The notes: generated from the letters alone by a model not told the origin. A stretch of DNA of 64,000 bases from CAIWHR01 sp963734575 (GCA_963734575.1 CAVTHT010000009.1:1-64000); one strand, 5' to 3'. Shown: positions 29,692-40,397, counted from the first letter of the stretch. Numbers and translations: made by a program.

Positions 29692-30749
29692 GACTGGATG
29701 AACGCATCGACGGCGGTGCGCGTGATGCGCCACTGCGTACCGATGCGCTTGCCCTTCAAGTCCCCCGCCTCGAGGCTCGCGAGCACGTCGGACTCGCTGA
29801 CGCCCAGCGTTTGCGCGACCTGCGCCGGTGTCATCAACTCGAGCGTGCGGCCTTCTCCGCCGGCCGGAGCGGCGATGCCCGGTGTCGACTGCGCGGTGAT
29901 GCCGCCGGGCTGGTTCATCATCTGCTGGGCCATGGCCATGCCGACGGCCATCTCCGCACCGATGCCACCCACGCCGCCGCCACCCTTCTCGAGCCCCTGG
30001 CCCATCTGGTACTTCACGTAGTCGTTGAGATTGCCGACGGCCGCCATGCTCGAGCGCTTGTCGATGGCCTGCTCCACCTCGGGCGGCACCGACACGTTCT
30101 CGACGATGAAGCTCGTCATCGCGAGGCCGTACTTCTCGCCGAGCACGGGGTTGATCAGCGGCAGCAGCGCCTCGCCGAGCTCGCCATAGCGGGCGGCGAC
30201 ATCGAGCGCCGGGATGCGCGCGCTCGCCAGCGCGTCGGAGAACACGCTCACGATGCGCGAGCGCATGGTGTCGTTGAATTCATCGAGGCGGAAGTGATCG
30301 TCGGTGCCGGCGACTTCCTTGAGGAACCGCGGCACGTCGACGATGCGGAAATCGTAGGTGCCGTACGCGCGCAGGCGGACGATGCCGAAATCCGCGTCGC
30401 GCATCATCACCGGGTTGGCGGTGCCCCACTTGTTGCCGGTGAAGACGCGGGTGACGACGAAATAGACGTCGGCCTTGAACGGGCTCTCGAGCGCGTACTT
30501 CCAGCTCTTGAGATTGGTCAGGATCGGAATGTTGTCGGTCGTGAGCGTGTGCTTGCCCGGGCCGAACCGGTCGCCGAACTGCCCGAGGTACACGAACTGC
30601 GCGACCTGCGACTCGCGCACGACGAGCTGCGCGCCGTTCTTGATCTCCTTGTCCTCGTCGGGGAAGCGGTACGAGAGCGTGTCGCGCGAATCGTCCGTCC
30701 ACTCGATGACGTCGATGAACTGCTTCTTCAGGAAGTCGATGATCGCCAT
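29688..30749 (-). CDS. YdjI-like SPFH-domain protein with C-terminal excisionase-type helix-turn-helix
   Basis: A 353-residue protein. The SPFH/virion-core-like part starts MAIIDFLKKQFIDVIEW and includes NGAQLVVRESQVAQFVYLGQ and FKADVYFVVTRVFTGNKWGT. A glycine- and methionine-rich linker follows (residues about 255-300). The C-terminal 55 residues (LMTPAQVAQTLGVSESDVLASLEAGDL, then WRITRTAVDAFI) form a MerR/excisionase-like domain. Many relatives carry a zinc ribbon or GYF-like end instead. SPFH proteins form membrane-associated rings; the added domain may bind protein ligands rather than DNA. Confidence 0.85.
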   Translation of the reverse strand: MAIIDFLKKQFIDVIEWTDDSRDTLSYRFPDEDKEIKNGAQLVVRESQVAQFVYLGQFGDRFGPGKHTLTTDNIPILTNLKSWKYALESPFKADVYFVVTRVFTGNKWGTANPVMMRDADFGIVRLRAYGTYDFRIVDVPRFLKEVAGTDDHFRLDEFNDTMRSRIVSVFSDALASARIPALDVAARYGELGEALLPLINPVLGEKYGLAMTSFIVENVSVPPEVEQAIDKRSSMAAVGNLNDYVKYQMGQGLEKGGGGVGGIGAEMAVGMAMAQQMMNQPGGITAQSTPGIAAPAGGEGRTLELMTPAQVAQTLGVSESDVLASLEAGDLKGKRIGTQWRITRTAVDAFIQS

Positions 30750-30774
30750 GCCGTCCTCGTGCAATATCCGCGCG

Positions 30775-31689
30775 CTATCTTGCGCTGGCGGGCTTCGCAG
30801 CCGGAGCCTTGGGAGCGCCCCTGCCCGCCGCCTCCGCACCCTTCGCCGCGTCGCCCGCGGCGAGCTTCGCAGCCTCGCCCTCGGCCTGATCGAGCTCCTT
30901 CTCGAGGCGTTCTCCCGGAATGGCCCCGGGGATCATGCTGCCGTCGGCGAACACGAGCGTGGGCGTCGCGTTCACCCGCAGCTTCTGTCCGAGCGCGAGG
31001 GTCTGCTCGAGCGGCGTGTCGCAGTCGCCCGCGTTGTCGGGCAGCTTCTGCGTCGCGAACCACGCGTCCCACGCCGCCTGCCGGTCGGGTGCGCACCAGA
31101 TGATCTTCGTCTTGCGCGCGGCGTCGGGGTGGAGCTGGTCGATCGGATAGATGAAGGTGTAGACCGTCACGTTGTCGACATCGGCGAGCGTCTTCTCGAG
31201 ACGCGCGCAGAACGGGCAATCGGCATCGGCGAACACCGCGAGCTTGCGCTGGCCGTTGCCCTTCACCTTCTTCATCGCGAGCTCGAGCGGCAGGCTGTTC
31301 CACGCGATGCGGTTGAGCTTGCGCACGCGCTCCTCGGTGAGGTTGCGCTTCGAGTTCGCGTCGTAGACGGACCCGACGAAGACGTAGCTCACCTTGGCGT
31401 CGGTGTAGACCACCTGGTCGTCGAACTGCACCTCGTACAGGCCACCGTACGGGCTGCGCGTGATGCTGCCGATCGTCGCGCCGGCGAACTTCTGCTCGAG
31501 GAGCTTCCGGATCGCGGCGGCCTCGGCGGTAGCCGGCGCCGCCTGCGTGGCCGATCCGACGGGAGCCGCCGTCGCCGCAACCGGCGCGTTGGCCGTCGCG
31601 CGCCCGCCGCGCGCGGCACCCCACATGACTGCACTTGCGACCGCGCCTGCAAGCACGAGTCGCGGCAACTGCCGATTGCGATGTTTCAT
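30775..31689 (-). CDS. dsbC: DsbC-type periplasmic disulfide isomerase
   Basis: A 304-residue exported protein. After a signal and an Ala-rich linker come the DsbC dimerisation domain (FAGATIGSITRSPYGGLYEVQ) and a thioredoxin fold with FADADCPFCARLEK (CPFC active site) and the cis-proline loop NATPTLVFADG. Substituting for CGYC, CPFC is seen in many betaproteobacterial DsbC/DsbG-like proteins. An Ala/Lys-rich C-terminal tail of about 40 residues is unusual. It would be reduced by DsbD, whose gene lies at the far end of the window. Confidence 0.85.
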   Translation of the reverse strand: MKHRNRQLPRLVLAGAVASAVMWGAARGGRATANAPVAATAAPVGSATQAAPATAEAAAIRKLLEQKFAGATIGSITRSPYGGLYEVQFDDQVVYTDAKVSYVFVGSVYDANSKRNLTEERVRKLNRIAWNSLPLELAMKKVKGNGQRKLAVFADADCPFCARLEKTLADVDNVTVYTFIYPIDQLHPDAARKTKIIWCAPDRQAAWDAWFATQKLPDNAGDCDTPLEQTLALGQKLRVNATPTLVFADGSMIPGAIPGERLEKELDQAEGEAAKLAAGDAAKGAEAAGRGAPKAPAAKPASAR

Positions 31690-31714
31690 GGACTTCTCCG
31701 TGGCGATGCGGCGT

Positions 31715-32915
31715 TCAGCGCAGGGCCGAGCGCGCGAGCATCCGTTTGATCATGGGCAGGCGATCGACCGCCGTGAGCCCCGCGTTGCGCGCGGTGCGCA
31801 CTGCGGCATTGCCAGCGCCGAAGAGGCGGGCGAGACCGTCGGTGACCGCGTGCATGGCACGTACGGGTTCGGCACGCCGCCGCGCGTAGCGTTCCAGCAG
31901 AAAGGGCGTTGCCGGGTCGGCGATGGGGCCGCGCGAGCGCAGCACCGCGGCGAGCGCTTCCGCGTCGCCGAACCCGAGGTTGACGCCTTGGCCGGCCAGC
32001 GGGTGGACGCCGTGGGCGGCATCGCCGACCAGCGCCAGGCGATGCGCGATGACGGCCGGGAGGCGCAGCGAGGACAGCGGAAACCCGCGCTCCGGGCGTC
32101 AGGCAGCGCAGCGAGCCGAGTACGTGGCCGCCGGCCTCGGCGGCGCGGATCGCCAGGGCGTCCGGGGGCAAGGCGAGCAACTCGTCGGCCAGGGGGGTCG
32201 GCGCGGACCACACCATCGACATCCGCCGTCCCGGGCAACGGCAGCCAGGCGAGGATGCCGCCGTCCTGGCGAAACCACTGCCACGCCCGGCCGTGATGGG
32301 CGCGCTCGGTCGCGAAGTTGGCGACCACCGCGGTCTGGCCGTAGGGCTGCGGGCTCGCGACGATCCCCGCCGCTGCCCGCACCGGCGAGCGCAGGCCGTC
32401 CGCCGCCACCAGCAGTCGGGTGTCCACCGCGTAGCCGTCCGCAAAGTGAACGCGCGCGCGGTCCGCCGACCATGCCACGCTGCCGAATTCGTGCGGTGCG
32501 AGCACGCTGACACCGCCGGTGCGCGACCAGCGGCACGAGGCCCGCACGGAGGGAGCGCTCCTCGACTATCCATGCGAGCGCCCGCTCGCCAAGCTCATAT
32601 GCCGTGAACTCCAGCGATGCGCCGCGATCTCCATGGATCAGCATCGATTCCACCGCCTGGACGCGATCGCAGCCGAGATGTTGCCACGTGCCGATGCCAT
32701 GCAGGAACGCGGCGCTGCCGGGGCTGATGGCATAGATCCGGCTGTCCCAGTCGTCCGGGCCGGCGGGCAATGCCGGCATCGTCACCGGCGTGCGGTCCGT
32801 GAGGCCGACCCGCAATCCGCGAGGGGGCAAGGGCCGCCGCCAGCGCGACGCCGACCAGGCCCGCGCCGGCGACGAGGACGTCGAGCTCCTCCGCTGCGCT
32901 GTCGGGCGCGCGTCA
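31715..32915 (-). CDS. UbiH/UbiF/COQ6 family FAD-dependent hydroxylase (frameshifted)
   Basis: Flavin monooxygenase of ubiquinone synthesis. The FAD-binding start LDVLVAGAGLVGVALAAAL lies near 32880, the DG motif is VVAADGLRSPVRAA, and the GD motif reads GDAAHGVHPLAGQGVNLGFG near 32000. At least four frame breaks occur (about 32830, 32540, 32250 and 32100). The start probably overlaps the hslV stop. Which ring position it hydroxylates cannot be told from sequence. Confidence 0.82.
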
Positions 32916-33459
32916 CGGCGTCGCCTGCAGGACTTCGATCACGTGCTGCTGATTGGTATAGATGCAAAGGTCGCCGGCGATGGTGAGCGCCTGCTTCACG
33001 ATGTCCGCGGCGGGAAGGCTCGTGTGGTCGAGCAATGCACGCGCCGCGGCCTGCGCGTACGGGCCGCCGGAGCCGATCGCCACGATGCCGTGCTCGGGCT
33101 CGAGCACGTCGCCGGTGCCGGTGATGATGAGCGAGGCCGTACGGTCGGCGACGGCGAGCATGGCTTCGAGGCGGCGGAGGATCCGGTCCGAGCGCCAGTC
33201 CTTGGCGAGCTCGACCGCGGCCCGGGTGAGGTGCCCCTGGTGCTTGTCGAGCTTCGCCTCGAAGCGCTCGAACAGGGTGAAGGCGTCCGCGGTGGCGCCC
33301 GCGAATCCCGCCAGCACGCGCTCGCCATGAAGGCGGCGCACCTTGCGCGCGGTGGCCTTGACGACGACGTTGCCGAGCGTCACCTGCCCGTCGCCGCCCA
33401 AGCGCCACTGCGCCGTCGCGGCGCACGGAAAGAATGGTCGTGCCGTGGAAGGTTTCCAT
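32913..33459 (-). CDS. hslV: HslV peptidase subunit of the HslUV protease (one frameshift)
   Basis: Proteasome-like threonine peptidase that works with the HslU ATPase. The start METFHGTTILSVRRDG places the catalytic Thr after a short propeptide, as usual in betaproteobacteria. GDGQVTLGN, KATARKVRRL, AGFAGATADAFTLFERFE and GSGGPYAQAAARALL are conserved. One base is shifted near 33400. Length is normal at about 180 residues. Unusually, hslU is not adjacent but lies at 41.7 kb on the other strand. Confidence 0.93.
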
Positions 33460-33504
33460 GAACCTGGGCGCCGTTGCCGGCGCTCGGAGTGCCAAGGCCC
33501 TGTT

Positions 33505-34712
33505 TCAGGCGGCCTTGCGTACGAAGAGATCGGCCCTGATGCCAATGAGGAGCAGCAGGGCGCGAATGATCGGGCTCGCACCCACGATCTGCACCTTCTT
33601 CCGCTGCGACTCGAGTTGCTGGAGCGCGTTGCCGAGCGCACCGCCGCTCACGAAGTCCATGCGCTCGACCAGCGTCATGTCGAGCACCACGCTGCTGCGC
33701 GCCTGCGCGAACTCGGCGAGCTCCGCGAACAGCTTGGGCGGCGCACCCTTGATCTCGTCCTTCCATTCGAGCACGTCGGCATCGCTGCCGCGCACGGCGT
33801 CGGTCGCTTTCGGCGGCAGCGGCGGCCCCGGTGCACGGGCGGCTCCCACGAGGGCGGCGAGAGCTCGAAGGTGACGGCGTACTCGACGGCGCGATCGTCG
33901 AACGTCGCCTGCTCGCCCTGCCACTGCAGGAGTTCCAGGAGCAGGAGCCACGGCCCCTCGCCCGCCTCGCGGCCATGATTGACGGCGGCCTCCAGCGACT
34001 GGCGCAGCTTGCTCGGCACGTTCGAGCACGAGCGGCGCACGCCGGCGGCGCACGCCGCCCAGCGCGTCCGCCAGCAAGCGCGCACCGGCGTCGTCGAAAC
34101 CGTTGACGGCGGAAGGTCGAGCCGCGCCTGCACGGAACCGCCCGCGCCCAGCCGGCGCAGCGCCTCGAGTTGCGGGCCGCTCGCCCGGTCAGCTTGCCGC
34201 TGACGGCGACGTAGCCGCCCGCCGCCGCGGGTCGCTGGCCGGGCCCCGGACCGCCCAGCTCCTCCCAGCCCGGCGCGGAGCGCTCGAATCTGCACCACGT
34301 ACTGCAGGGCGAGCTTGTCGAAGGCAGCGCTTGTCGCCGGCGCGGCGCAGGAGATCGAAGAGCGCGAGCCAGGCGAGGCTCGACGTGCGCGCCTCGTCGT
34401 CCTGGTTGACGCCGTCGTCCAGCAACGCGCGCGCGGCCTGCGCCTGGTTGCTGGCAAACAGGAGTGCGGCGTTCTCGAGCACGGCACAGAGTCCATTGCC
34501 CACGTGCTCGAGCTCGATGGCAGCCTTCGCGGGCGCCATCTCGACGACGTTGGTCGACTTGGCGCGAGGCTTGCCGACTTCGCGCGCGGCCCCGGTGGGC
34601 TTCACGAGCTGCCGCGCGGACGCCGGTTGCGCTGGCGCGTGGCGCGGCTTCGGCTCGGGCTTGGGGGCGCCCTCGGGCTTCTTTGCGGGAGGCTTGGAGA
34701 ACAACGCCATCG
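33505..34712 (-). CDS. STAS-domain protein with Pro/Lys-rich N-terminus (frameshifted)
   Basis: The start MALFSKPPAKKPEGAPK is a basic, proline-rich tail, followed by a helical region (CAVLENAALLFASNQAQAAR, LAWLALFDLLRRAGD). The C-terminal 90 residues form a STAS domain: SVVLDMTLVERMDFVSGGALG and VGASPIIRALLLLIGI. The middle is broken into several frames between 33850 and 34330. Total length would be about 400 residues. STAS domains act as anti-anti-sigma or signalling modules, but no partner kinase is nearby. Function unknown. Confidence 0.72.
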
Positions 34713-34867
34713 GATTCCGTGGAGTGAACGGTCGGGTCGACGCGCCGTGATGGCGCATCGCATGGATTATCGGCTGGCCATCGAAGCGGGACAAGGCTCG
34801 CTCTCAGACGACAACGGCCGGTGCGACCCGGCCGTTGTCATTCGCTGCGGGGAAGACGCTGCTGCGG

Positions 34868-35474
34868 TCAGCGCTTGGCGAGGTTCTCGGCCGCGAAGTC
34901 CCAGTTGAGCAATTTGTCGATCACAGCGTTGACGTGATCGGGACGCCGGTTCTGGTAGTCGAGGTAATAGGCGTGTTCCCACACGTCGATCGTGAGCAGC
35001 GGCCGCTGTCCGCGCACCAGCGGGTTCTCCGCGTTCGGCGTCTTCACGATCTTGAGCGCATCGCCCTCGGCCACGAGCCAGGCCCAGCCGGAGCCGAACT
35101 GCGTCACCGCCGCGTTCGCGAGCTCCTTCTTGAAATTGTCGAAGCCGCCGAACGCCGCCTCGACGCCTGGCCGACGTCGCCCGCGCGGGGTGCCGCCGCC
35201 TTCGCGCCGCAGGCAGTTCCAGTAGAACGTGTGGTTCCAGACCTGCGCCGCGTTGTTGAAGATGCCGGCCTTGTCGGCCTTGCCGACCGTCGCGCTGATG
35301 ATCTGCTCGAGCGACATGCTGCTCGAATTCCGTACCGGCGACGAGCTTGTTCAGGTTGTCGACGTAGGCCTTGTGGTGCTTCCCGTAGTGGAAGCGAAGC
35401 GTGTTCGCGGAGATGACAGGCGCCAGCGCATTCTCGGCGAACGGCAGCGGCGGAAGGGCGAAGGGTGCGGCCAT
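34868..35474 (-). CDS. sodB: Superoxide dismutase [Fe/Mn] (frameshifted)
   Basis: Cytoplasmic dismutase. Metal ligands are visible: His in FHYGKHHKAYV, His in QVWNHTFYWN, and Asp and His in DVWEHAYYLDYQ. The start MAAPFALPPLPF and the end WDFAAENLAKR are typical. Frame breaks lie near 35315 and 35190. The GGFDNFKKEL segment and normal length of about 195 residues fit the iron-type SodB of betaproteobacteria. Confidence 0.93.
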
Positions 35475-35574
35475 GAGGTGCTCCTTGAAAGGGTGGTTGG
35501 GAAATGGGAGCGACCGGCGCTCCGCGCCCGTCAGGTGCGGCCGGCAGGCGCGGCGTGCTCGGACGGCGGCAAGG

Positions 35575-36026
35575 TCAGTCGCCGTACAGCTTCTGCACGC
35601 GTTCGCGCCGCTCCTGCGCTTCGAGCGACAGCGTCGCGGTCGGGCGCGCGAGCAGGCGCGGGATGCCGATCGGCTCGCCGGTTTCCTCGCAGTAGCCGTA
35701 GCTGCCGTCGTCGATCATGCGCAGCGACTTTTCGACTTTCTTGAGCAGCTTGCGTTCCCGGTCGCGGGTGCGCAGCTCGAGGGTGTACTCCTCCTCGAGC
35801 GTGGCGCGGTCGGAAGGATCGGTGGTGACCTCGTTCTCGCGAAGGTGCTGGCCGGTGTCGTCGGCGTTGGTCAGGAGCTGCGTGCGCAACTCGAGCAGAC
35901 GGGGCGGAAGAACGCCAGCTGCGCCTCGTTCATGTAGTCCTTGTCGGGCGCCTTGAGGAGTTCCTCCTCGGTCAACGGCTTCGGCTTCTTCGCCGCGGGC
36001 GCCTGGGCGGTTGCGTTCTTGGCCAT
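35575..36026 (-). CDS. dksA: RNA polymerase-binding transcription factor DksA (one frameshift)
   Basis: DksA inserts its coiled coil into the RNA polymerase secondary channel and acts with ppGpp. The start is MAKNATAQAPAAKKPKPL; the coiled coil includes DPSDRATLEEEYTLELRTRDRE with the DxxDxA tip. The end is GSYGYCEETGEPIGIPRLLARPTA. Only one of the four zinc-finger cysteines is present, a form I regard as usual for this lineage. A one-base shift lies near 35905. It is divergent from pyrC. Confidence 0.92.
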
Positions 36027-36343
36027 TCACTACCTCGATCGTTGGGTCGTGCAGTTGCCGTGCGGGCTGGCACATGCGCAATCCGACGCATCGGCCGCAT
36101 GTTCAGGTCTACCGTGAGCGATCGGCGCGCTATCGCATCGAAACCCGCGGCAGGTCGAGCGCGGACGTGCCATGCGCTCCGGGACGCGAGGGGCCGTGCC
36201 GGTGCTTGCGCGGCGGAACGGCCAACTGCATGAAATCGCGCATTATATCGTGCCGGCACGACGCTTCGCCAGTCTCCAGAGGCACCGCCGCACGGCGTCG
36301 AGGCGCCGGACGACGAACGGTACAATCGGACGGCCGGCCACCC
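36027..36343. other. Intergenic region between dksA and pyrC
   Basis: A 317-base divergent space that must hold the promoters of both genes. A slightly AT-richer stretch (GCGCATTATATCGTGCC) lies near 36238-36254, but I cannot assign a -35/-10 pair with confidence. No gene is supported here. Confidence 0.4.
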
Positions 36344-37431
36344 ATGACGTCCTCCCGCTCCACCCTCCTGTCCAGCCGACCGCCTGGTGCTGCGCCAACC
36401 CGACGACTGGCACGTCCACTTGCGCGACGGCGACGCCATGCACGACGTGTTCGCCAGCGACGGCAGACGTGTTCGCGCGTGCGCTCGTCATGCCCAACCT
36501 CGAGCCGCCGGTGACCACCACCGCAGCCGCGCGCGCCTATCGCGAGCCGCATCGTCGACGCGCTTGCCGCGGGATCCCGCTTCGAGCCGCTGATGACGCT
36601 GTATCTCACCGACGACACCGGGGCCGAGGAGATCGTCGCGGCGAAGGCGTCCGGCATTCGTGCTCGCCGTCAAGTACTACCCAGCCGGCGCCACCACCAA
36701 TTCGGCGTCGGGCGTGACGTCCATCGAGCGCGCTTTCGCAGCGCTCGTCGGCGATGGAGGCGCCGGACATGGTGCTGTCGGTGCACGGCGAGGTCACCGA
36801 TCCCGACGTCGACGTCTTCGATCGGGAGCGCGTCTTCGTCGACCGCGTGCTGCGCGGATCGTGCGCGAGTTTCCCGGGCCTCGCGTCGTGCTCGAGCACA
36901 TCACGACGGCCGAGGCTGCGCAGTTCGTCGCCGAGTCGGGGCCGAACGTGGCGGCGACGATCACGCCGCAGCATCTCCTGTATTCGCGCAACGTCTCCTC
37001 GTCGGCGGCGTGCGTCCGCACCTCTATTGCCTGCCCGTGCTGAAGCGCGCGCGCCATCGGGAGGCGCTGCTCCGCGGCCGCATTCTCCGGCAGCCCGAAG
37101 TTCTTCCTCGGCACCGATTCCGCGCCCGCACGCGCAGCACACCAAGGAGCACGCGTGCGGCTGCGCCGGCTGCTACAGCGCGCATGCCGCACTCGAGCTC
37201 TATGCCGAGGTGTTCGATGCGCACGGCGCGCTCGGCCGCCTCGAAGCCGTTCGCGAGCTTCTTCGGCGCGGACTTCTACGGCGTGCCGCGCAACGCGGCC
37301 ACGGTCACGCTGCTGCGCGAGCCCTGGACGGTGCCGACCACGTACGCGTTCGGCGACGACGCGCTGGTGCCGCTGCGCGCCGGCGATACCGTGGCCTGGC
37401 ACGTCGCACCGCAGCCACGCACGTGGATTAA
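36344..37431 (+). CDS. pyrC: Dihydroorotase (heavily frameshifted)
   Basis: Zinc amidohydrolase of pyrimidine synthesis. Family blocks appear in order across many frames: QPDDWHVHLRDGDAMHDVF (first zinc His pair), ALVMPNLEPPVTTT, MTLYLTDDTGAEE, KYYPAGATTNSASGVTS (catalytic Lys), VLSVHGEVTDPDVDVFDRE, VVLEHITT, TITPQHLLYSRN, VRPHLYCLPVLKR, GTDSAPH, EHACGCAGC and DFYGVPRNAATV. At least eight indels are needed within 1.1 kb. Because no block is missing, the cause is most likely local sequence quality. Start and stop are approximate; 37431 is the first stop after the last block. Confidence 0.88.
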
Positions 37432-37475
37432 GCGCCGGACTTGCATCGCTGCGCCAACCGCCATAATTGCTTCCT

Positions 37476-37824
37476 GAAGCCAGCCAGACCGTCGCTGCCC
37501 TGCTTGCAGGGTGGAGGAAAGTCCGGGCTCCGCAGAGCAGGATGCTGGGTAACGCCCAGCCGCTATAAGCCGTCGCGAGAGCGCCGGTGAAGGCGAGGAA
37601 CAGGGCCACAGAGACGAGTCGCTTCCGCAGCATGGAAGCGGGTGAAACGCGGCAACCTCCATCCGGAGCAACACCAAGTAGGCGGACGCAATCGCAACAC
37701 AGGCTGCTCGCCTAGTCCGCGGGTAGGTGGCTAGAGCCCAACGGCAACGTTGCGCCCAGAGGAATGACGGCCATAGCGTGCCTCGCGGCACGCCGTAACA
37801 GAACCCGGCTTATCGGCTGACTTC
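37476..37824 (+). ncRNA. rnpB: RNase P RNA (bacterial class A)
   Basis: Catalytic RNA that matures tRNA 5' ends. The conserved 5' core GAGGAAAGTCCGGGCTCC, the GGGTAACGCCCAG helix, GGTGAAACGCGGCAACCTCC, GAGCAACACCAAGTAGG, and the 3' core CAGAACCCGGCTTATCGG are all present. The first and last bases pair to form P1 (GAAGCCAGCC with GGCTGACTTC). Length of about 349 is normal for betaproteobacteria. It lies about 45 bases after pyrC. Confidence 0.96.
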
Positions 37825-37827
37825 GAT

Positions 37828-39583
37828 TTACACCGTGGACAGCGGGCGGGCGACCGCCCACTCGGACAGCGGGCGAGTGTCCGTTGCGCGATCAGGGGCG
37901 ACAACGGACAGCGCCCGCTCTTGGTGTCGTCGTACGTCGCGCAGGATCTCGTGGGCGGCGTTGTGGCCCGGCACGCCGGTCACGCCGCCGCCCGGGATGC
38001 GTGCCCGAGCCGCACATGTAGAGGCCGCGCAGCGGCCCGCGATACGCGCGTTACCGAGCACCGGACGCGCGGAGAAGAGCTGGTCGAGCGACAGCGCGCC
38101 GTGGAAGATGTCGCCCGCCGGTGAGTCCGAACTCGCGCTCCAGGTCGAGCGGTGACAGCACCCGCCGGCCGAGCACGCTCGCCGCGAAATTCGGCGCCAC
38201 GCGATCCACGGTGGCGATCATCAGGTCCGCCACCTCGTCCTTCGCGTCGTCCCAGGTCCGACCCGTCACGGCCGGAAGCTCCGGATTCGCATGCTGGCAG
38301 AAGAGGCTCGCGACATGCATGCCGGCGGGGGCGAGCGTCTCGTCCACCACCGACGGAATCAGCATCTCGACGATCGGTTCGCGCGACCAGCCCAGCGTGC
38401 GCGCGTCGAAATACGCGCGCTCCATGTAGCCGAGCGACGGCGCGACGATGATCCCGCTCGCGTGGTGCGGCTGCGCGTGCCGTGCCGGGCAGCGCGACGG
38501 AAGTCCGGCAGCTCGCGAGAGCGCGACGTTCATGCGGAACGTGCCCGAGGCGCAGCGATAGCCCGCGATGCGCGGCGGAAGTCGGCGTCGAGATGCTCGG
38601 GGGCGACGAGCTCTTCGATACAGCACCCGGGGCGTGACATTGGCGACGACGCGTTCGGCGCGCACCTCCTCGCCGCGACGCGAGCACGACGCCGACGCGC
38701 GGCCATCGCGCACGAGCACCTGCCGCACCGCGGCATCGGTGCGCAGCACGACACCGCGCGCAGCGCATTCCTTGGCCATCGCCTGGGTGATCGCGCCCAT
38801 GCCCGCCGATGGCATGTCCCCATTGCCCGCGCTGGCCGTTCGACTTCACCGAAGCACGTGATGCAGCAGCACGTACGCGGATCCCGGCGTGTAGGGGCTC
38901 GCGAAGTTTCCGACGATCGCATCGAAGCCGAAGGCGGCCTTGACGGGCTCCGCCTCGAACCAGCGGTCGAGCACATCGCCGGCACTCTTGGTGAAGAGAT
39001 CGAGCACGTCGCGCTGCCCGGCGATGCCGAGCGCGCGAAACGCGCGCGCCGCCTTCCATCCGTCGAGCAGCGTCGCCGAGATGCTCGCGCGTGCGCCGCC
39101 ACCGACGTTCGGCGGCGTCTTCGAGCAGGAGCTCGCGCACGACGTCGGCGACGCGGTCGAGCATCGCGTAGTACGCCGGCAGACGCTCCGCATCGCGCGC
39201 GGAGAATCGCGCGAATTGCGCCTGCGTCGCGGCGAGCCCGCCGCCGACCTTGAGGTAACCGTTGTCGGGCAGCGGCAGGAAGTTGGAGAACGGCCGCTCC
39301 ACGATCGCGCAGGCCATGCTCGGCGAGGCGCAGGTCGGGGATCACCCGCGGATGCAGCAGGCTGACCGTGTAGCTCGCCGTCGAGTTGCGAAACCCGGGA
39401 TGGAACTCTTCGGTGATCGCCGCGCCGCCGAGCACCGCACGCCGCTCGAGCACGCACACCGCGCAGCCCGCCGTCCGCGAGATACGCCGCGCAGACGAGA
39501 CCGTTGTGACCGCCGCCGACGACCACGGCGTCGAAGGCCCTCGCCGGCGACGCGGTGCGGGACGTGCACTCGTCGTTCGACAT
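37828..39583 (-). CDS. Phytoene-desaturase-like NAD(P)/FAD-dependent oxidoreductase (frameshifted)
   Basis: Flavin oxidoreductase of the CrtI/PYROXD2-like group. The dinucleotide-binding start FDAVVVGGGHNGLVCAAYLA lies near 39540, then VLERRAVLGGAAITEEFHPGF. Further on come SPYTPGSAYVLLHHVL, GAITQAMAKECAARGV and, near the C-terminus, GSGTHPGGGVTGVPGHNAA (read across frames near 37990). More than eight frame breaks occur. The first codons overlap or fuse with the fabI reading frame. Members of this group act on polyisoprenoids or other apolar substrates; no carotenoid genes are nearby. Confidence 0.8.
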
Positions 39584-40357
39584 GCCGGCCGCGATCGTCG
39601 AGAAGCCGCAGTCGACGTAGGTGATCTCGCCGGTGATGCCGCTCGCGAGATCGGAGAGCAGGAACGCCGCCACGTTGCCGACCTCCTCGATCGTCACGTT
39701 GCGGCGCAGCGGTGCGGTGCGCTCGACGAAGCGGAGGAGGCTTCGAGAAGCCGCCGATGCCGGCGGCGGCGAGGGTCTTGATCGGGCCCGCGGAGATGCC
39801 GTTGACGCGCACCGCTCGGGCCCGAGACACGCCGCGAGATAGCGCACGCTCGCTTCGAGGCTCGCCTTCGCGAGCCCCATCACGTTGTAGCTCGGCAGCG
39901 CCCGCACCGCACCGAGGTACGTGAGCGTGACGAGCGCGGCGTTGCGCCCCTGCATCAGCGGCCGCGCACCCTTGGCGAGCGCAGCGAAGCTGTAGCTCGA
40001 GACGTCGTGCGCGGTGGCGAAGGCGGCGCGCGACAGGCCCTCGAGGAAATCGCCGGCGAGCGCTTCGCGCGGCGCGAACGCGATGGAGTGCAGCAGGCCG
40101 TCGAGGCCGCCCCACTCCTGCCGGACCGCGGCGAAGAGCGCGTCGATGTCCTCGTCGCGCGTCACGTCGCAGGGCAGCACCGGCACGCTGCCGAATTCCG
40201 CGGCGAGCTTGACGACGCGATCCTTGAGCTCGTCGTTGACGTAGGTGAACGCGAGCGTCGCGCCCTCGCGCTGGCAGGCGCGGGCGACGCCGTACGCGAT
40301 CGAGCGGTTGGACAGCACGCCCGTGATCAGGATCTTCTTGCCGGCCAGGAATCCCAT
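39584..40357 (-). CDS. fabI: Enoyl-[acyl-carrier-protein] reductase FabI (frameshifted)
   Basis: NADH-dependent last step of fatty-acid elongation. The start MGFLAGKKILITGVLSNRS, HSIAFAPREAL, the catalytic Y-x6-K in SYNVMGLAKASLE, ISAGPIKTLAAAGI and VGNVAAFLLSDLASGITGEI are diagnostic. Short frame breaks lie near 39835 and 39735. At its 3' end the frame runs without a stop through GFSTIAAGM straight into the next oxidoreductase. Confidence 0.93.
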
Positions 40358-40397
40358 CGCATCTCCGAAAGACGGTTCGCCGCGACAGCGCGCGGCG

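Noticed and set aside
35575..36026. DksA with a lost zinc finger as a novelty
   Set aside because: The single-cysteine form ending in ARPTATLSLEAQERRE is, as far as I know, the usual one in this lineage.
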